Below are positions 1 through 10,440 of a stretch of DNA of 64,000 nucleotides, piece after piece. The stretch comes from Callorhinus ursinus (Eukaryota > Chordata > Mammalia > Carnivora > Otariidae): contig NW_020312902.1 in the NCBI RefSeq assembly GCF_003265705.1, positions 15,597,896 through 15,661,895 on the forward strand, read 5' to 3'. Position 1 is the first letter of the stretch. The number at the start of each line of letters is the position of its first letter. The notes under the pieces were generated by a model. It had not been told where the DNA came from and searched no databases. It saw nothing but the letters and a program-made list of their open reading frames with translations. The translations under genes were made by a program, and so were the position numbers.

Positions 1-739
1 TTTTTTTTTTTTTTTTTTGACGAAGTTGTGCAGGTGAGGCTGCAGCATGGCCAGCTTCAAAGACGGTCTGGGGTGAAAGTCATTCACAACGCCAGACACG
101 AAAATGTGTCCTGGGGTTGCTGTGGACAGACCAGTAAGGACTTGCAAAACAAAAGAGGGTGAGGTTTTTTTCAACCACTGAGCTAAGTTGCTCCCTGCAG
201 TCTCCTCTGGCTTCTCTGTCTCACCCAGTTGCCTCTCTGGCTTTGAACAGAGGCAAAACAGAATGATAAGGAACCAGAAATCCCTCTTCTGTCAGGCTGG
301 AAAGTGGCTCCAGCGCTTGAAAATGGTTTTTCCCTCCAAATAGTGCACCAGGGATGTTACCTGAGGGGCAAAATGCCTGCTTTGAGCTCTGCAGTTTGGA
401 ACACTGGGACATGGAACTTTGGCAGTGGATGGCCTGTGAAATATTTTCGTTCTTTCACCACCAACTCAGGGAACTGTTTGAAAGAGCCCTCCCAAGGCCT
501 CGGCCAGCCCGCAGAAGCCACTTGCCCTCCTCTGATAACAGCCTCTGTGAATGCTCAGATTGGCTTTTCAGCTAAAGACAGACATTGTGGATGTCACAAG
601 CTTTCATCTTCCCTCCGAGCCCTACTGAACCCTCCAGGGGCTCGTGGGGTAGGTGCGTGAAGCCTGAAAAATGTAGAGTTTGAGAGCTCCTGTTTGTGAA
701 AAACAAAACGCTTCTAAAGTCCTCTCTCCCCTCCCAGTC
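1..739. other. Intergenic, left edge
   Basis: The window opens with a run of 18 T. The rest is mixed-composition sequence in which I see no splice-supported coding exon, RNA gene or well-preserved repeat. Short open frames here lack codon-like character. By human gene order the 3' end of ARL3 should lie to the left, but no ARL3 coding sequence is visible. Confidence 0.6.
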
Positions 740-985
740 CCACCCCTACCGCTGTGGCCGGGACCAGAAGCTGGAATTTGAAGCCAGAAAGGGGACACCC
801 GGTCTGGCGTCCTCCCACCCCCGGCGGGGTCCAGCGAGCGTCGCGCCCCGGCAGACCGCCCGCGACAGCGGGACAGGCCCCCTCCCCGGCCGCGACCATC
901 CCCCGCGCGGCTCCCGGTGGTTGGCTCCCCGCTCCCAGCGCCGCACACCCTTTCCCCTTCACTCTCCCTTGGTTACTATGGAAAC
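740..985. promoter_or_regulatory. CpG-rich block ending in an RFX-type X-box
   Basis: About 200 bp (740-950) is GC-rich with many CpGs, unlike its flanks. It is followed at 972-985 by GTTACTATGGAAAC, which fits the X-box pattern RYYNYY-N(1-3)-RRNRAC bound by RFX factors. RFX factors drive ciliary and MHC II genes. No gene start is recognised here, so it may be an enhancer or an unannotated promoter. The base pattern is seen; the activity is inferred. Confidence 0.45.
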
Positions 986-2104
986 GAGGGTGTCATTGAT
1001 GTGGGCTGAGCTGGGGAACATGTCGGCACACAGCTGAAAGTCAGCGATTGTGCCGGCGGGTGGAAATGTGCCCGGGTGGAAGAAGTCCGCAGCTCCCGAA
1101 ACTGCTGGAAGGACGCGGTCCTGCCCTCTCCCTCCCTCCAACTCCACTTCTCTCTCTCCTGGCTTTTGACAAATTTCTTTATTCCCCTCTGGGCTAAAGC
1201 GGAGGCTATTTTTGTGCCACTCTGTGCCCCACCCTCACTGTCGGCCGCTCCTGATCCGGCCTGGCCTGGAGGGTGACACTATGTCACCCTCGCCAGGACG
1301 TGTCCCTTGATTCCCGTCAGAGTTTGCTTTGATTTCTCTTTCCTTCGCAGGGGCCAGTTCTTACTTCCTTTTATTTTTAGCTCTGCACTCCATGTGGTTT
1401 CAGGGTTCAGTCTGATCCATCGAAAGGTTCTTTTTTTATAGTCCCTTTAGAAAATGATAATCAAAGGAAGGGACGTGGTATTTGGTCATGTGGAAAATTC
1501 AATATATAATTTAGACGTCTGTCAAAAATCTGACAAATAAAATGTAGCTGAAACGAAGGCAGCCCGGAATGTGTTGTGTTCTTGGCCAGAGCTCGGAAAG
1601 GGCCTCGTCTATGTTTGTCCTTTCAGAGGTTAGCATTCCTCAAGGTGCTTCTTTCAGAAGCATAGACAGGAATACAGCCTCCAACGATAAAAACAACGCT
1701 TTATGAAGCCCTTCCTACACAGCTGGTGCCCTACCGAACGTCCCCTACGTTCAGTACCAGGCAGCATGAGTCCCACTTTGCAGTCGAGAAGACTGAGGCA
1801 CTGGCCTGGGTTAAGGAGTTTGCCCAGGCTCACGGAACCTTCAGTGCAGGAGGGGGCTGGAGCCTTGGGTGTGAGTGCTGTAGCAAGCTGTCACCTCTGC
1901 GGGACAAAGACAGTCATGGCCCATTTCCCAGCAGTCTTAGCCTACACCGACCCCCCCCCCACCTTCTAAGTCCACACCAGTAGTGTTCCCCTGGGTTTCC
2001 TTGTCCTGGGTGTTGGGTGTTCCCTGTCCTCACCTCTGTGCAACCACAGATTTTGTACCACTTTCTGCAAGGACCGGAAAAAGGGACAAGATATTGGGAA
2101 AGGC
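986..2104. other. Intergenic, no gene seen
   Basis: No coding exon is recognised. The stretch holds a perfect inverted repeat at 1269-1291 and a relatively AT-rich island at about 1360-1560 with a GACGTC core (1514-1519) and a TGTCA/TGACA inverted pair (1520-1535). A weak MIR-like piece may lie at about 1730-1860. Confidence 0.5.
1269..1291. repeat. Perfect 9-bp inverted repeat, 5-bp spacer
   Basis: GAGGGTGAC (1269-1277) and GTCACCCTC (1283-1291) are exact reverse complements around the spacer ACTAT. The inner TGACA and TGTCA are half-sites of the kind bound by TALE homeodomain proteins (MEIS, PKNOX, TGIF). It could be a dimer-binding site or chance. Confidence 0.6.
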
Positions 2105-2220
2105 CTGGTGAGGACACTTGCAATTACCTAGTACCTCATATTGCATCTTCTTTTCAGGGAGGGCTCAGAGAGGGAAACAGACTTGCCCAAAGTCACACAG
2201 TAGGTGACAGAAAAGGCTCG
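2105..2220 (+). repeat. MIR SINE fragment
   Basis: Recognisable MIR core: 'cagagagggaaacagac' followed by 'ttgcccaaagtcacacag', the diagnostic MIR block. It is old and truncated. Confidence 0.6.
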
Positions 2221-2639
2221 TGTTCAGGGTTCTGCCCCTGGAGCAGAAAAGCAACGTATTCCCCTTGGGCAGCCTCATTTGAGCAGCCTAGCTACACACC
2301 AGAATGGCTGGTCCCAAGGGCCCACCCTTCAAGGCAAGCTGTTGGCAGAAAAGAGGGGTGCTTGGGGCAGGAGGAGAGAGGTCTAGAGTTGCCAGATAAA
2401 TGACAGGACATTCAGTTAAACTTGAATTTCAGATAAACAAAGAATTGTTTTTAATTCAAGTATATCCCATGCAATATTGGGGACATACTTCTAAAACTAA
2501 AAAAAAAAATTCCTTGTTTTCCTGAAATTCAAATTCAAAAACTGGCCTTCTCCGGTTTTTTTGTTTGTGTTGTTTTGCTAAATCTCGCAACTCCATCCGG
2601 AACACCCTGCTCAATAAAGGGACGCTGAAGTACAATTAA
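2221..2639. other. Intergenic, no feature recognised
   Basis: An AT-rich stretch from about 2395 contains several A and T runs. No gene or clear repeat is assigned. Confidence 0.4.
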
Positions 2640-2833
2640 AAAGTCTGTTCTCTGGAGTCAGAGAGGCCCCCGGTTCAATCCTTGCCCATCATAAATCAGC
2701 CCTGTGATCTTGGGCAAGTTACTCTCTTGGAGTCCTGCTTCTTCATGTATGAAATGGGATTAAAATTTAAGAGATATAATGTAAATAAAGTATTTAGACC
2801 TAAGGCAACAGCTCTCACAAAGTAGGGACGCTC
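2640..2833 (-). repeat. MIR fragment, reverse orientation
   Basis: In plus orientation it reads like inverted MIR: a 'ggttcaatccttgcc' block, then 'gtgatcttgggcaagttact', then 'gaaatgggatta'. The Can-SINE at 2834 abuts it. Confidence 0.65.
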
Positions 2834-3026
2834 GGGGTGCCTGCGGGGCTCAGTCTGTTAAGCGTCTGCCTTCAGCTCAGGTCAGGGTCCCAGGGTCCTG
2901 GGATCTAGGCGTGTTGAGCTCCCTGCTCGGCGGGGAGTCTGCTTCTCCCTCTCCCTCTGCCTGCCACTCCCCCTGCTTGTGCACTCTCTCTGTGAAATAA
3001 GTAAATAAAAATCTTTAAAAAAAAAA
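2834..3026 (+). mobile_element. Can-SINE (tRNA-Lys type)
   Basis: Starts GGGGTGCCTGCGGGGCTCAG, has the CT-rich middle and ends with a tail around AAATAAAAATCTTTA and poly-A. The head is diverged from the consensus (TGCCTGCGG for CGCCTGGGT), so it is an older copy. It sits between two MIR pieces. Confidence 0.9.
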
Positions 3027-3036
3027 GGGGGGGGGA

Positions 3037-3140
3037 CACTCTGTGCCTCAGTTTCTTATCTGTGAAATGAGGTAACATCATCCTGTTCTCCAGAGGAGAA
3101 GCTATGCATGTCCCGTGTATAGTAGGTGCTAAATCATTGG
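3037..3140 (-). repeat. MIR fragment, reverse orientation
   Basis: 'tgtgcctcagtttcttatc' and 'gaaatgaggtaacatc', then 'tagtaggtgctaaat', are the inverted MIR signature in the usual order. Confidence 0.7.
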
Positions 3141-3597
3141 CAGCTATTGTAATAACTGGCAGAAGTTCTGGAGTCCAGACCTTCCCAGGCCCCCTAGACC
3201 TCTGCCTTCCCTCCTCCCCTCCCATGTGGCTCTGGAACTTTGAAGGCAACAAGCAAGTGGCCAACAGTCTCCTGAAGGTGCTTGCAGCCCCCTCCTCTCC
3301 CGTGCTCCCAGGGCCACCCCAGCCACACCTCTTGCAATTAGATTTGTGAGTGGGAACAGCCTCTTGTCAGAGGCTCCTGATTGGCTCCTGGCAAAAACAC
3401 AGTTTAGCGCTCAGTCAAGCTGCATTTTAGGGCCTCTGTCTCTCTCTCCCTCCTCTCCCCTCTTAATTGCAATCTGTTCAGTAATTTCCTTTTCCAACAC
3501 TGCAGAGCACAGGGAAGCTGCAGCACCAGGAGTTGGGCAGGGAGGAGGGGAAGACAGTGCCTGCTCCCTGCAGTGATTCTGCGGGTCCACCACTGTG

Positions 3598-3599
<2 letters not shown>

Positions 3600-3628
<29 letters not shown>
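3600..3628 (+). repeat. (TG)n microsatellite
   Basis: About 14 uninterrupted TG units, followed by a short ACAC stretch near 3640. Open frames across it encode only Val-Cys repeats and are artefacts. Confidence 0.95.
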
Positions 3629-3630
<2 letters not shown>

Positions 3631-3734
3631 AGAACCAGACACACACGCGCACATGTGGAGATATGGCCAACAACCAGGCCCCTACAGTCAAACCAGAGCA
3701 AGTGGTTGGGGGCACCCACTTGTGCTGGGGACTT

Positions 3735-3880
3735 CCCAGTTATTAGCTCATTTAATCCTTGCAACAACATTACTAACTGTAGGTATGATCACAGTTTGGG
3801 GATAGGGCTCACAGAATTTGAATCACTCGCTCAAGATCACGCCGGAAGAGCAGCGCAGAACCTGAAGTGCACCCAGGCCC
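3735..3880 (+). repeat. MIR fragment
   Basis: 'ctcatttaatccttgcaaca' followed by 'ctcgctcaagatcacgcc' matches the MIR core order. Confidence 0.65.
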
Positions 3881-3914
3881 ATGTCGCTGCTGGGCCCTGA
3901 GTGCATACCATGAC

Positions 3915-4230
3915 ACAGGTATTCCTCACTTTCCGAAAGTTCACGTTTCGCCACTGCACTGTTACAAAAGACCTACATTAGTATCTGTTTTCAGTAACCG
4001 AAAAAAATCTGAAGAGGATTTTCATTTTTGCAAAAAAAAAGCCATTGCCATACTAATGGAGGTCTCGCATAAAAGCCAAGTGGTGTGATGCGAACTTTTG
4101 GAAAGCAGGGTCTACACTGTTTTACCCTACACTGTTTTAACTTTTGGAAAGCAGGGTCTACACTGTTTTACCTGTTTTTCGGCTTGTGAAAGGTTTCATA
4201 GGAAAGCTCTACTTTCAGATAGCTGGGGAA
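3915..4230 (+). repeat. Probable DNA-transposon relic with internal tandem duplication
   Basis: The sequence has the feel of an ancient interspersed element (blocks like 'cgaaagttcacgtttcgcc' and 'cggcttgtgaaaggtttca'), but I cannot assign the family. Within it a unit containing 'cttttggaaagcagggtcta' occurs twice, at about 4095 and 4141. This is a direct tandem duplication of about 46 bp. Confidence 0.4.
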
Positions 4231-4534
4231 GAGGAGCCTGTGCCTTTTCACCTTTTGGCTTCTAAGCTCAGAAAAGGAGCTAAGGAAGCCTCCTGAACAA
4301 AGGAACACGGGGAGGTTTCTTTCCCCAGAGTGAATAGCAGTGTCCCAGGGACAAAAAAGCCTTTGCTAAAGAAATAAAATATTAATGAGATAATTGCAGA
4401 GGTCAAGCTAAGTCAAGGAGGGGCAGAGTTTATGGGAGAACCTGCTCGAATACCTGAAGCTGAAAGCTCCAAGGGCTGGGGGCGGCTTTGCTAAGCAAAC
4501 TGCTAGCCCTATTAGTCAATCGCTGACTAGACCC
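4231..4534. other. Intergenic, no feature recognised
   Basis: Unique-looking sequence. No gene, promoter or clear repeat identified. Confidence 0.4.
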
Positions 4535-4650
4535 TTCCAGCAGCCCTGCAAGATAAGTATTCCCAACCCTATTTCCTAGTTGGGGAAACCAAGGCTCTCA
4601 AAGGTAAGTCACTTGCCTAGGATTACACAACGAGGAAATGGCTTGTCTGA
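4535..4650 (+). repeat. MIR fragment
   Basis: 'cagccctgcaagataagta', then 'ttggggaaaccaaggctc', then 'cacttgcctaggattacaca' gives the MIR order. Confidence 0.65.
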
Positions 4651-6525
4651 GATTCCGGCAGCCTGGAAGGCCCATTTTTTCTCCCGGGGTGCTCTCTTGA
4701 CTAGCCGCAGGGCTGTGACCTACTGGGGGCAGCGGTGGGGTGAGGCTCCGGGAAACAGGGAGATGGGTGAGAGGCCTACCCTCCTCTTTGTCACCCCCCT
4801 CTTCAGGATGCACAAGCCCCTTCCTGGAGTGCCAGAGGTGGCCGCTGGTCTGGAGACCGCCGGCAGAGGGGGCAGGGGGGCCCGGCCCCACCCTGACCAC
4901 AAAGGAAGAGCTGGGGAGGCCGCTGCTCCTTGGGCCCTGGCCTGGCATCCCCTGCCTCCATTCTCACCCGGACTCAGCAGCCCCCACCCAGTGCCCTGGC
5001 CCGAAATGGAAGAGAGGGAGCGCTCTCTCCCTCCTCAGACCACCAACGGGAAGAAGGAAGGGCAGGCTGCCAAAAGATGCATGCGGACACTGCCTTGTTA
5101 GCTGAATGCGTGTTCCTGAGACTGGCCAGGCCTGTCACCTGGGCCACTCACTGCTGACTCATATGGGAGAGGATGACCCACGTCAGGGTGCGAGACTTGG
5201 CACTAGCTGCGAGTCCCTTGGCTGGGTGCCCTTGTGTAGGGTGCGGGTGGCTCAGCCGTACTTGGCGGCCGGGGGCCCATTACACCAGCCAGACCCCTCC
5301 CTGGGCCTGGCTTTCAACACTGGCCCCCTAGCCCAGTCCCCAGTCCCAGCTGGTCGACCTGCAGCCCAGCAGCCTCCCTTCCTCAGCCTTCCTCAGCCTT
5401 CCTCAATTCCGAGAGGTGGAATCGTGCAAAATCCCACTGGCACGCCACCCCCGCACGCCTTGGATTCTGTCTGGGGGCACACAGCAAGCCTGATCTGGGG
5501 CTTTTGGTGGGAATGAGGCTCCTCTGGGGCCTCCAGATGACAGGGCCAAAGCACAGATGGCTTCGGGAGAGGAAAGGATAAGGAGCTTCAGTTTGTAAGC
5601 AAACGCCCATCTTGCGGCGGGGGTGGGGGGACACAACCCAGCCCACCTTGCCCCTCAATTCACCCAGCTCCTGGGGGTTCACCCGGACTCCCCGGGCCCC
5701 TTTCCCACCCTGAGACCTCCAGATCTACCAGAGCAGTGAGCTGGGAGGAAGAAAGAGGGAGGAAGGAGAATTCGGGGGCTGGGATGCGGCTCCAGGCAGG
5801 GGGCGGTGTCTGCACAGCTGCAGGCAGCGCCCCCCCCACCCGCCCCAGTCTGCGAATGGGCACATCGCCCCCTCCTGCCCGCCTGCCACCACTCCTGAAA
5901 CAGTTGGTCCTAATGAACGCAAAGCAGGCAGGGCAGCTGTGAGCATTATCCATATGCATGGGGGTGGGTATTTAGGCTCCCGTCTGCCCCCCCCCCCGCC
6001 CCGCAGCTGCTGCCGCCCCCTACACCAGGAGGGCGAATGGGCACGAGCGCCCAGGCTGCTCCGGGGCCCTGGGCCTCCTCTCCTTCCAGCCCTCCCTCCC
6101 CAGCCCACGCCCACAGCCTTCACTTGACCCATTTTGGAGGCAGAAGTTTGTGTGTGTGTTTGAGAGGGAGAGAGAGCGCGCGCGCACATCATTTCCCCAG
6201 TTGGTGCTTTTGATTTCCTCTGAAGTATCTTGATTGCGGACGTACAATGGCATCTTGCTGCCAGTGCGCCCTCAGCAGCTTCTGGCTCCGCGCCGCCTCC
6301 TCCCCGGGGCCCGGGGTTTTCTGCTGACTCCAGGGCCCATGGCCGGCTGGCAGGGAAGGAGGAGTCCTCATCCGGGCTTCCATTCCTTCGCTGAGCCTTG
6401 GGACGTGGAGGCCCTTCCTGTCCTTGGGCGGGGGCCAGCCTGCACCCTGCAGCCCTATGGACTCTTTCACTCGGACCTCCCTCTGCCTCCTGGGTGGCCA
6501 TCTTGTCCCCTGCTGCCTGGCCCTC
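4651..6525. other. GC-rich intergenic DNA without a recognised gene
   Basis: Long open frames occur (for example 5725-6501 on the minus strand), but they are low-complexity Pro/Gly/Arg-rich, overlap in several frames and have no splice or homology support. Small features: a tandem CTTCCTCAGC-like triplet at about 5378-5405, a C run near 5989, and a short GT/GA/GC stretch at 6150-6185. Confidence 0.5.
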
Positions 6526-6938
6526 ACCGCCTTAGTGCTCAGACTCATTGTTCTAAAACACAGTTCCGCTGCTCAGATGTCTTCAGGGGCCCTGTGGCTG
6601 TGGGACTCAAGGCCAAACTGTTTGTCCTGTCATTCAAGAGCCCTCTGATCTGACCCCAAACCTTTTTATAGATCTGTCAATCACGGACTCTCTGGCAGAC
6701 CCTAAACTTCACAAGATCTAGGCTCACTATCCCCCAACCTAACGCCTGCAATTTTATTTCCCCACCTGTGCTCACAGTCACCTTCACTCTGGAGTGTCTG
6801 CCCCTCTTTTGTGCTTTTCTTACTCCTCTTTTAGGGCATGATGCAAGTCCCATATGCCCAGGAAGATGACCTGGCACCCTCTAGCCCACAGGGCTCCCCT
6901 GTGAAACCCCTAGAGCCCTGAAAGCATCAGCATTTGGC

Positions 6939-6969
6939 ATCCATCCATCCATCCATCCATCCATCCATT
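6939..6969 (+). repeat. (ATCC)n tetranucleotide repeat
   Basis: About eight CCAT/ATCC units in a row, followed by a short (TTCA)n run. Confidence 0.95.
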
Positions 6970-7224
6970 GGTTCATTCATTCAGCATATTATCTCTTGAG
7001 CAGAGGAAAAGCACTTATAATGCCTCATGCCCTGGCCCCCTTCCCTCATGCCTTTTTGACTTCATTACTCACTGCTCTTGCCTCTCAATCTTTCCAGCCG
7101 CACACACCCCCTTGCCGTTCCTGAAACAAACATCCTCTGCCTCTGGTCTTTGTGCTTGTTTCCTCTGCCTGGAACACTGTTGTTTTAGATACCCTGAGAC
7201 CTTACCTCCTCACATTCTGAAATA

Positions 7225-7425
7225 CCTTTTCTTTTTTCTTTTCTTTTTTTTTTTTAGATTATTTATTTGAGAGAGAGAGTGCATACAAGGGGGGGGAGGG
7301 GCAAGGGGAGAGGGAGAAGCAGGTTCCCCGCTGAGCAAGGTGCCCTACACGGGGCTCAATCCCAGGGCCCCCAGATCGTGACCTGAGCCGAAGGCAGACG
7401 CTTAACTGAGCCACCCAGGCACCCA
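7225..7425 (-). mobile_element. Can-SINE, inverted, with target-site duplication
   Basis: On the minus strand a complete Can-SINE: the head is at the right end (complement of 'gagccacccaggcaccc'), the poly-A tail appears as T-rich sequence at 7228-7255. Direct repeats ATTCTGAAATA at 7214-7224 and 7426-7436 flank it, showing insertion into the L2. Confidence 0.92.
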
Positions 7426-7740
7426 TATTCTGAAATATCTGCTTGATGTCACCTTCTCAGTAAAGCTATCCCCAACCATCTCCCTATGTAAAACTCCCAT
7501 GCCCCTTTACCTTCCTGGCATGCCCTACCCCCTCACCCTGCTTTACTTGCCTTCACAGTACTTACCATCAACTCATATTTATTGATTTATTATTTGTCAT
7601 CTGTCCCATCCCCACCAAATTATCAGCTCCAAGAGGGCAGAGAGTTTGTCTGTTTTGTTAACTGATGTATCCCCAACATGGGAATGGTGTCCAGAAATAG
7701 AGGAACCTCGAGTAAATGAGTGAATGAATGAAACAGGCAA

Positions 7741-9759
7741 TGTCGTAGGCTCTGAAAAATCAAAGATGACTAATATTTCACGTCCTCCAGGGACTCACAG
7801 GCTAGCTGGACAGGTAGGCTCTGCCGCATGCAACCTGACATGTAAACCACAATAGTTAGAATACTGCGTGAGAGTCCTAGGTGCACGGCAGTGTGGTTGG
7901 CCCACAGGAACAGAAGCATTGTGAGAGGTATCAATGCCCTGAAGTGGACAGTGACAGCGACAAACCCAGCACTTTGCGTGCATCATTTCCTTTCTCCTCA
8001 TGCCCTCCGGGAGAGGGCAGGAAGGGGCATGTGGCCGAGGCAAAACTCTGAGCCTGGGTCTACAATCCAGGCAGAGGGCTCAGAAGAGCCACCAGGGCAC
8101 GGAACCACCTGGGCTGCTGAGGACTGATCTGATAGGTGGAGCTTGGGTTGCTGCAGCTGCTGGAGATGGCATGTGGTGTGTGTGGCTGGAGAGTCCCTCT
8201 CTGTTAGGCCCTGAGTTGCCCATTTGCATCCAAACCCCCTCCCTGCTCAGTGCCCTGCAGCAGACACAGATGTGGAGAGTGTCTAATGACAACATCCAAT
8301 TCACAACCAGGCAGCCCGCCATCCATAGGTCACATGACTCACTACCATTTTTTTTTTCCCCCAGGTAGACCAGAAGTCCACACCATCCTTAACACACTCA
8401 GGTCTTGGACACCTGCGCCTGCATTTCACTCTTTACCTGTAATTTTGAGATGTTGCCTGTACCACCAACACCCCGTTCTACAAGCTGTTGAAAACTCTGC
8501 CACACACCACCGCATACATCTCCCTTTTCTTGCCTCCATGTAAATAATGAAAAATAATCTATGGCACTGAGCAGATGGGTTCTTTCTCAAGAAAGACCCA
8601 ATTATTGAAGATCTAGTGCAAGGGGAAATCATAACTATCCCAGTTTGCTGCAGTTGAGAGGAATTAACCACACAGCAATTAAAGAAAACTGGTTGCCCAT
8701 GGAGGAAACATGCAGACTTCGAGTGCAGAGCTCAGGGGTGAGCCTCTTGCCAAGGCCCTGCATCATAAATGCCAGGGACAGGGGATTTTAGGGAAGAAGC
8801 CCTGGGCTCTTGAAGGCTTCCCTCACTCAGCAGGTGTGATTCCCATATACCATAGAGAATATGGTAGAGATCAAAGCTCTATCCACCAGATTTCTATTTG
8901 TTATCTGTAAGAGCTTTCCCTGTGGAAGCTTGTGTCTTGAGGAATTCAAGCAGAGAGTGACTACATCTTGCTCTGGAAGGGAAGGGAGTCTTTGGAAAGG
9001 GTAGAGTGTTGGAAGAAGAGAGAAGCTGCCAGAAGGTGATATTCTTGAGGCCAGCCCACCCCCTGGTCCAGATCTATAACCTCTCACCTGATGAGCCCCT
9101 AACCCTGGCTGCCTCTGCCCCACTCTCTGGTGTGTCTCATTTCCTTCGGCCTCCATGGACTTTTTGGGGGTCTTAGCCCTGAATCCTGGGGCCTTGCCCA
9201 GAGTATAGGGAAGGGGCAATCCAAGAGTGTTCTCAGTTTCCTTCCTTGCCCCTTAACTCAAAGAAACAGGATTCAGAGGGTTCTAGAACCAGTACAAGGA
9301 TTCCAGGTTCTAGAGATCACTGCTTCTAAGGCCCCTCCAAGGGAGAGTTTTCCAAAATCATACAGGGAGACCCTCACTGTAAAAGAGGGGCTACAATGCG
9401 GTGGGGTCTGTCCAGGGACACCCAGGGATCAGTCTTCTACCTCCCTTTACCCTGCAGCCCCAGTAGGGTCAACATCCCCACCCCACCCCCACCCCGCCCT
9501 TTCTTTGTAGGCCTAGATCACTAAGTTGGGGAAGGACATATCCTAGACCTTCCATCCACCCACCCCGAATTTACAGGACGCAGAGGTGGAGTAGGGAATC
9601 CCCCAGGGGGCCAGGCTCCATCTTGAAAGTGTGCCTCGGTTCTCCCCCACCCTCAGATGGGAGAAATTGAAGGTGTCTGAGGAAGTGGCATGGTGACAAC
9701 GACAGGGCCTTGAGTGGGTGGGTGTGAACAGGAATGGAGGAACCCAGAAGTGAGGTTAG
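7741..9759. other. Intergenic, no gene seen
   Basis: Mixed sequence with no recognised exon, RNA gene or well-preserved repeat. A T/C run at 8347-8362 and a (CCACCC)-rich run near 9478-9500 are the only simple-sequence features noted. Confidence 0.5.
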
Positions 9760-10440
9760 AAGGTGGGGTCTCGCCTCGGGAGAGGGGCCCGGGGCGCTGA
9801 CTCAGCGGCGACGCCCGCAGGGTGCTCCCGGCTGCCCCACCGCCCGTCCCGCCCGCCCCGCCCGCAGGGCGCCCTTTGAAGCCGGGAGGGGGCTTTGATC
9901 TGGGGTCTGCCCCTCTCAGCTGGCCGGGCCAGATGCGCTGGGGGCGGGGCAGAGGAGCGGACCACTCCCGGCCTCGCCTTCCCCGCCCCCCCCGCGCCCC
10001 TCCCCCGGCACCCGGACTGTTTCCGGCTGTTGCGGGGCCAGCCGACCCTCCCCCCCACGCCTTGCAGCTGTTCCCCAGCTGCGCCGCCCCACCCTAAAGC
10101 CAGCTGGGAGAGAGGCAGGGGGCGGGGAGCGGGGCGCAGCTGCTGGGCCCGGGCTGGGACGGGGAGGGCAGCGACATGAAAGAGCCCCGGCGGCGGCGCG
10201 GGTGGCGGGCGGAGGAAACCCCCCAGCGGTCGCCTCCCCGAGGGCGGCGCACATCTGGGCCACAGCAGCCGCCGCCCCTCACCGGTGGGGTGCGGGAGAG
10301 GCGCTCCTGACACCCAGCCCTTCCCGGAAAGGGGAGGAGTGACCGCCTCTCGGGGAAGGCGGGCGCGCAGCGCCTGGGGTGCGAGAGCCGCTATCTCCGA
10401 GCCGTTGGCGGTGCAAGGCGCAGGGCGCGGCTGTGGGGGC
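9760..10440. promoter_or_regulatory. Orphan CpG island downstream of TRIM8
   Basis: About 680 bp of dense CpG, GC-box-like GGGGCGGGG and its complement, with no recognised gene on either strand. It contains CTTTGAA (9874-9880) and CTTTGAT (9893-9899), both TCF/LEF-like, and five CAGCTG E-boxes between 9917 and 10142. It lies about 2 kb beyond the TRIM8 3' end. It may be a promoter of an unannotated transcript, an enhancer-type CpG island or a Polycomb-type element; sequence alone cannot decide. Confidence 0.6.

Larger units (their letters stand above)
6530..7740 (+). repeat. L2 LINE fragments, interrupted by a Can-SINE
   Basis: L2-type 3' sequence in plus orientation: 'gggactcaaggccaaactg', 'tttcctctgcctggaacac', then after the SINE 'ctccaagagggcagagagtt', 'ctgatgtatccccaacatg' and a tail rich in TGAATGAATG. 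The pieces are collinear with an L2 3' end, suggesting one or two old elements. Confidence 0.65.

Noticed and set aside
1..3000. Expected ARL3 3' end
   Set aside because: Searched for the ARL3 C-terminal coding exon on the plus strand; not found, so ARL3 probably lies left of the window.
5725..6501. 258-codon minus-strand open frame
   Set aside because: Low-complexity, overlapping open frames on both strands, no splice sites or family match.
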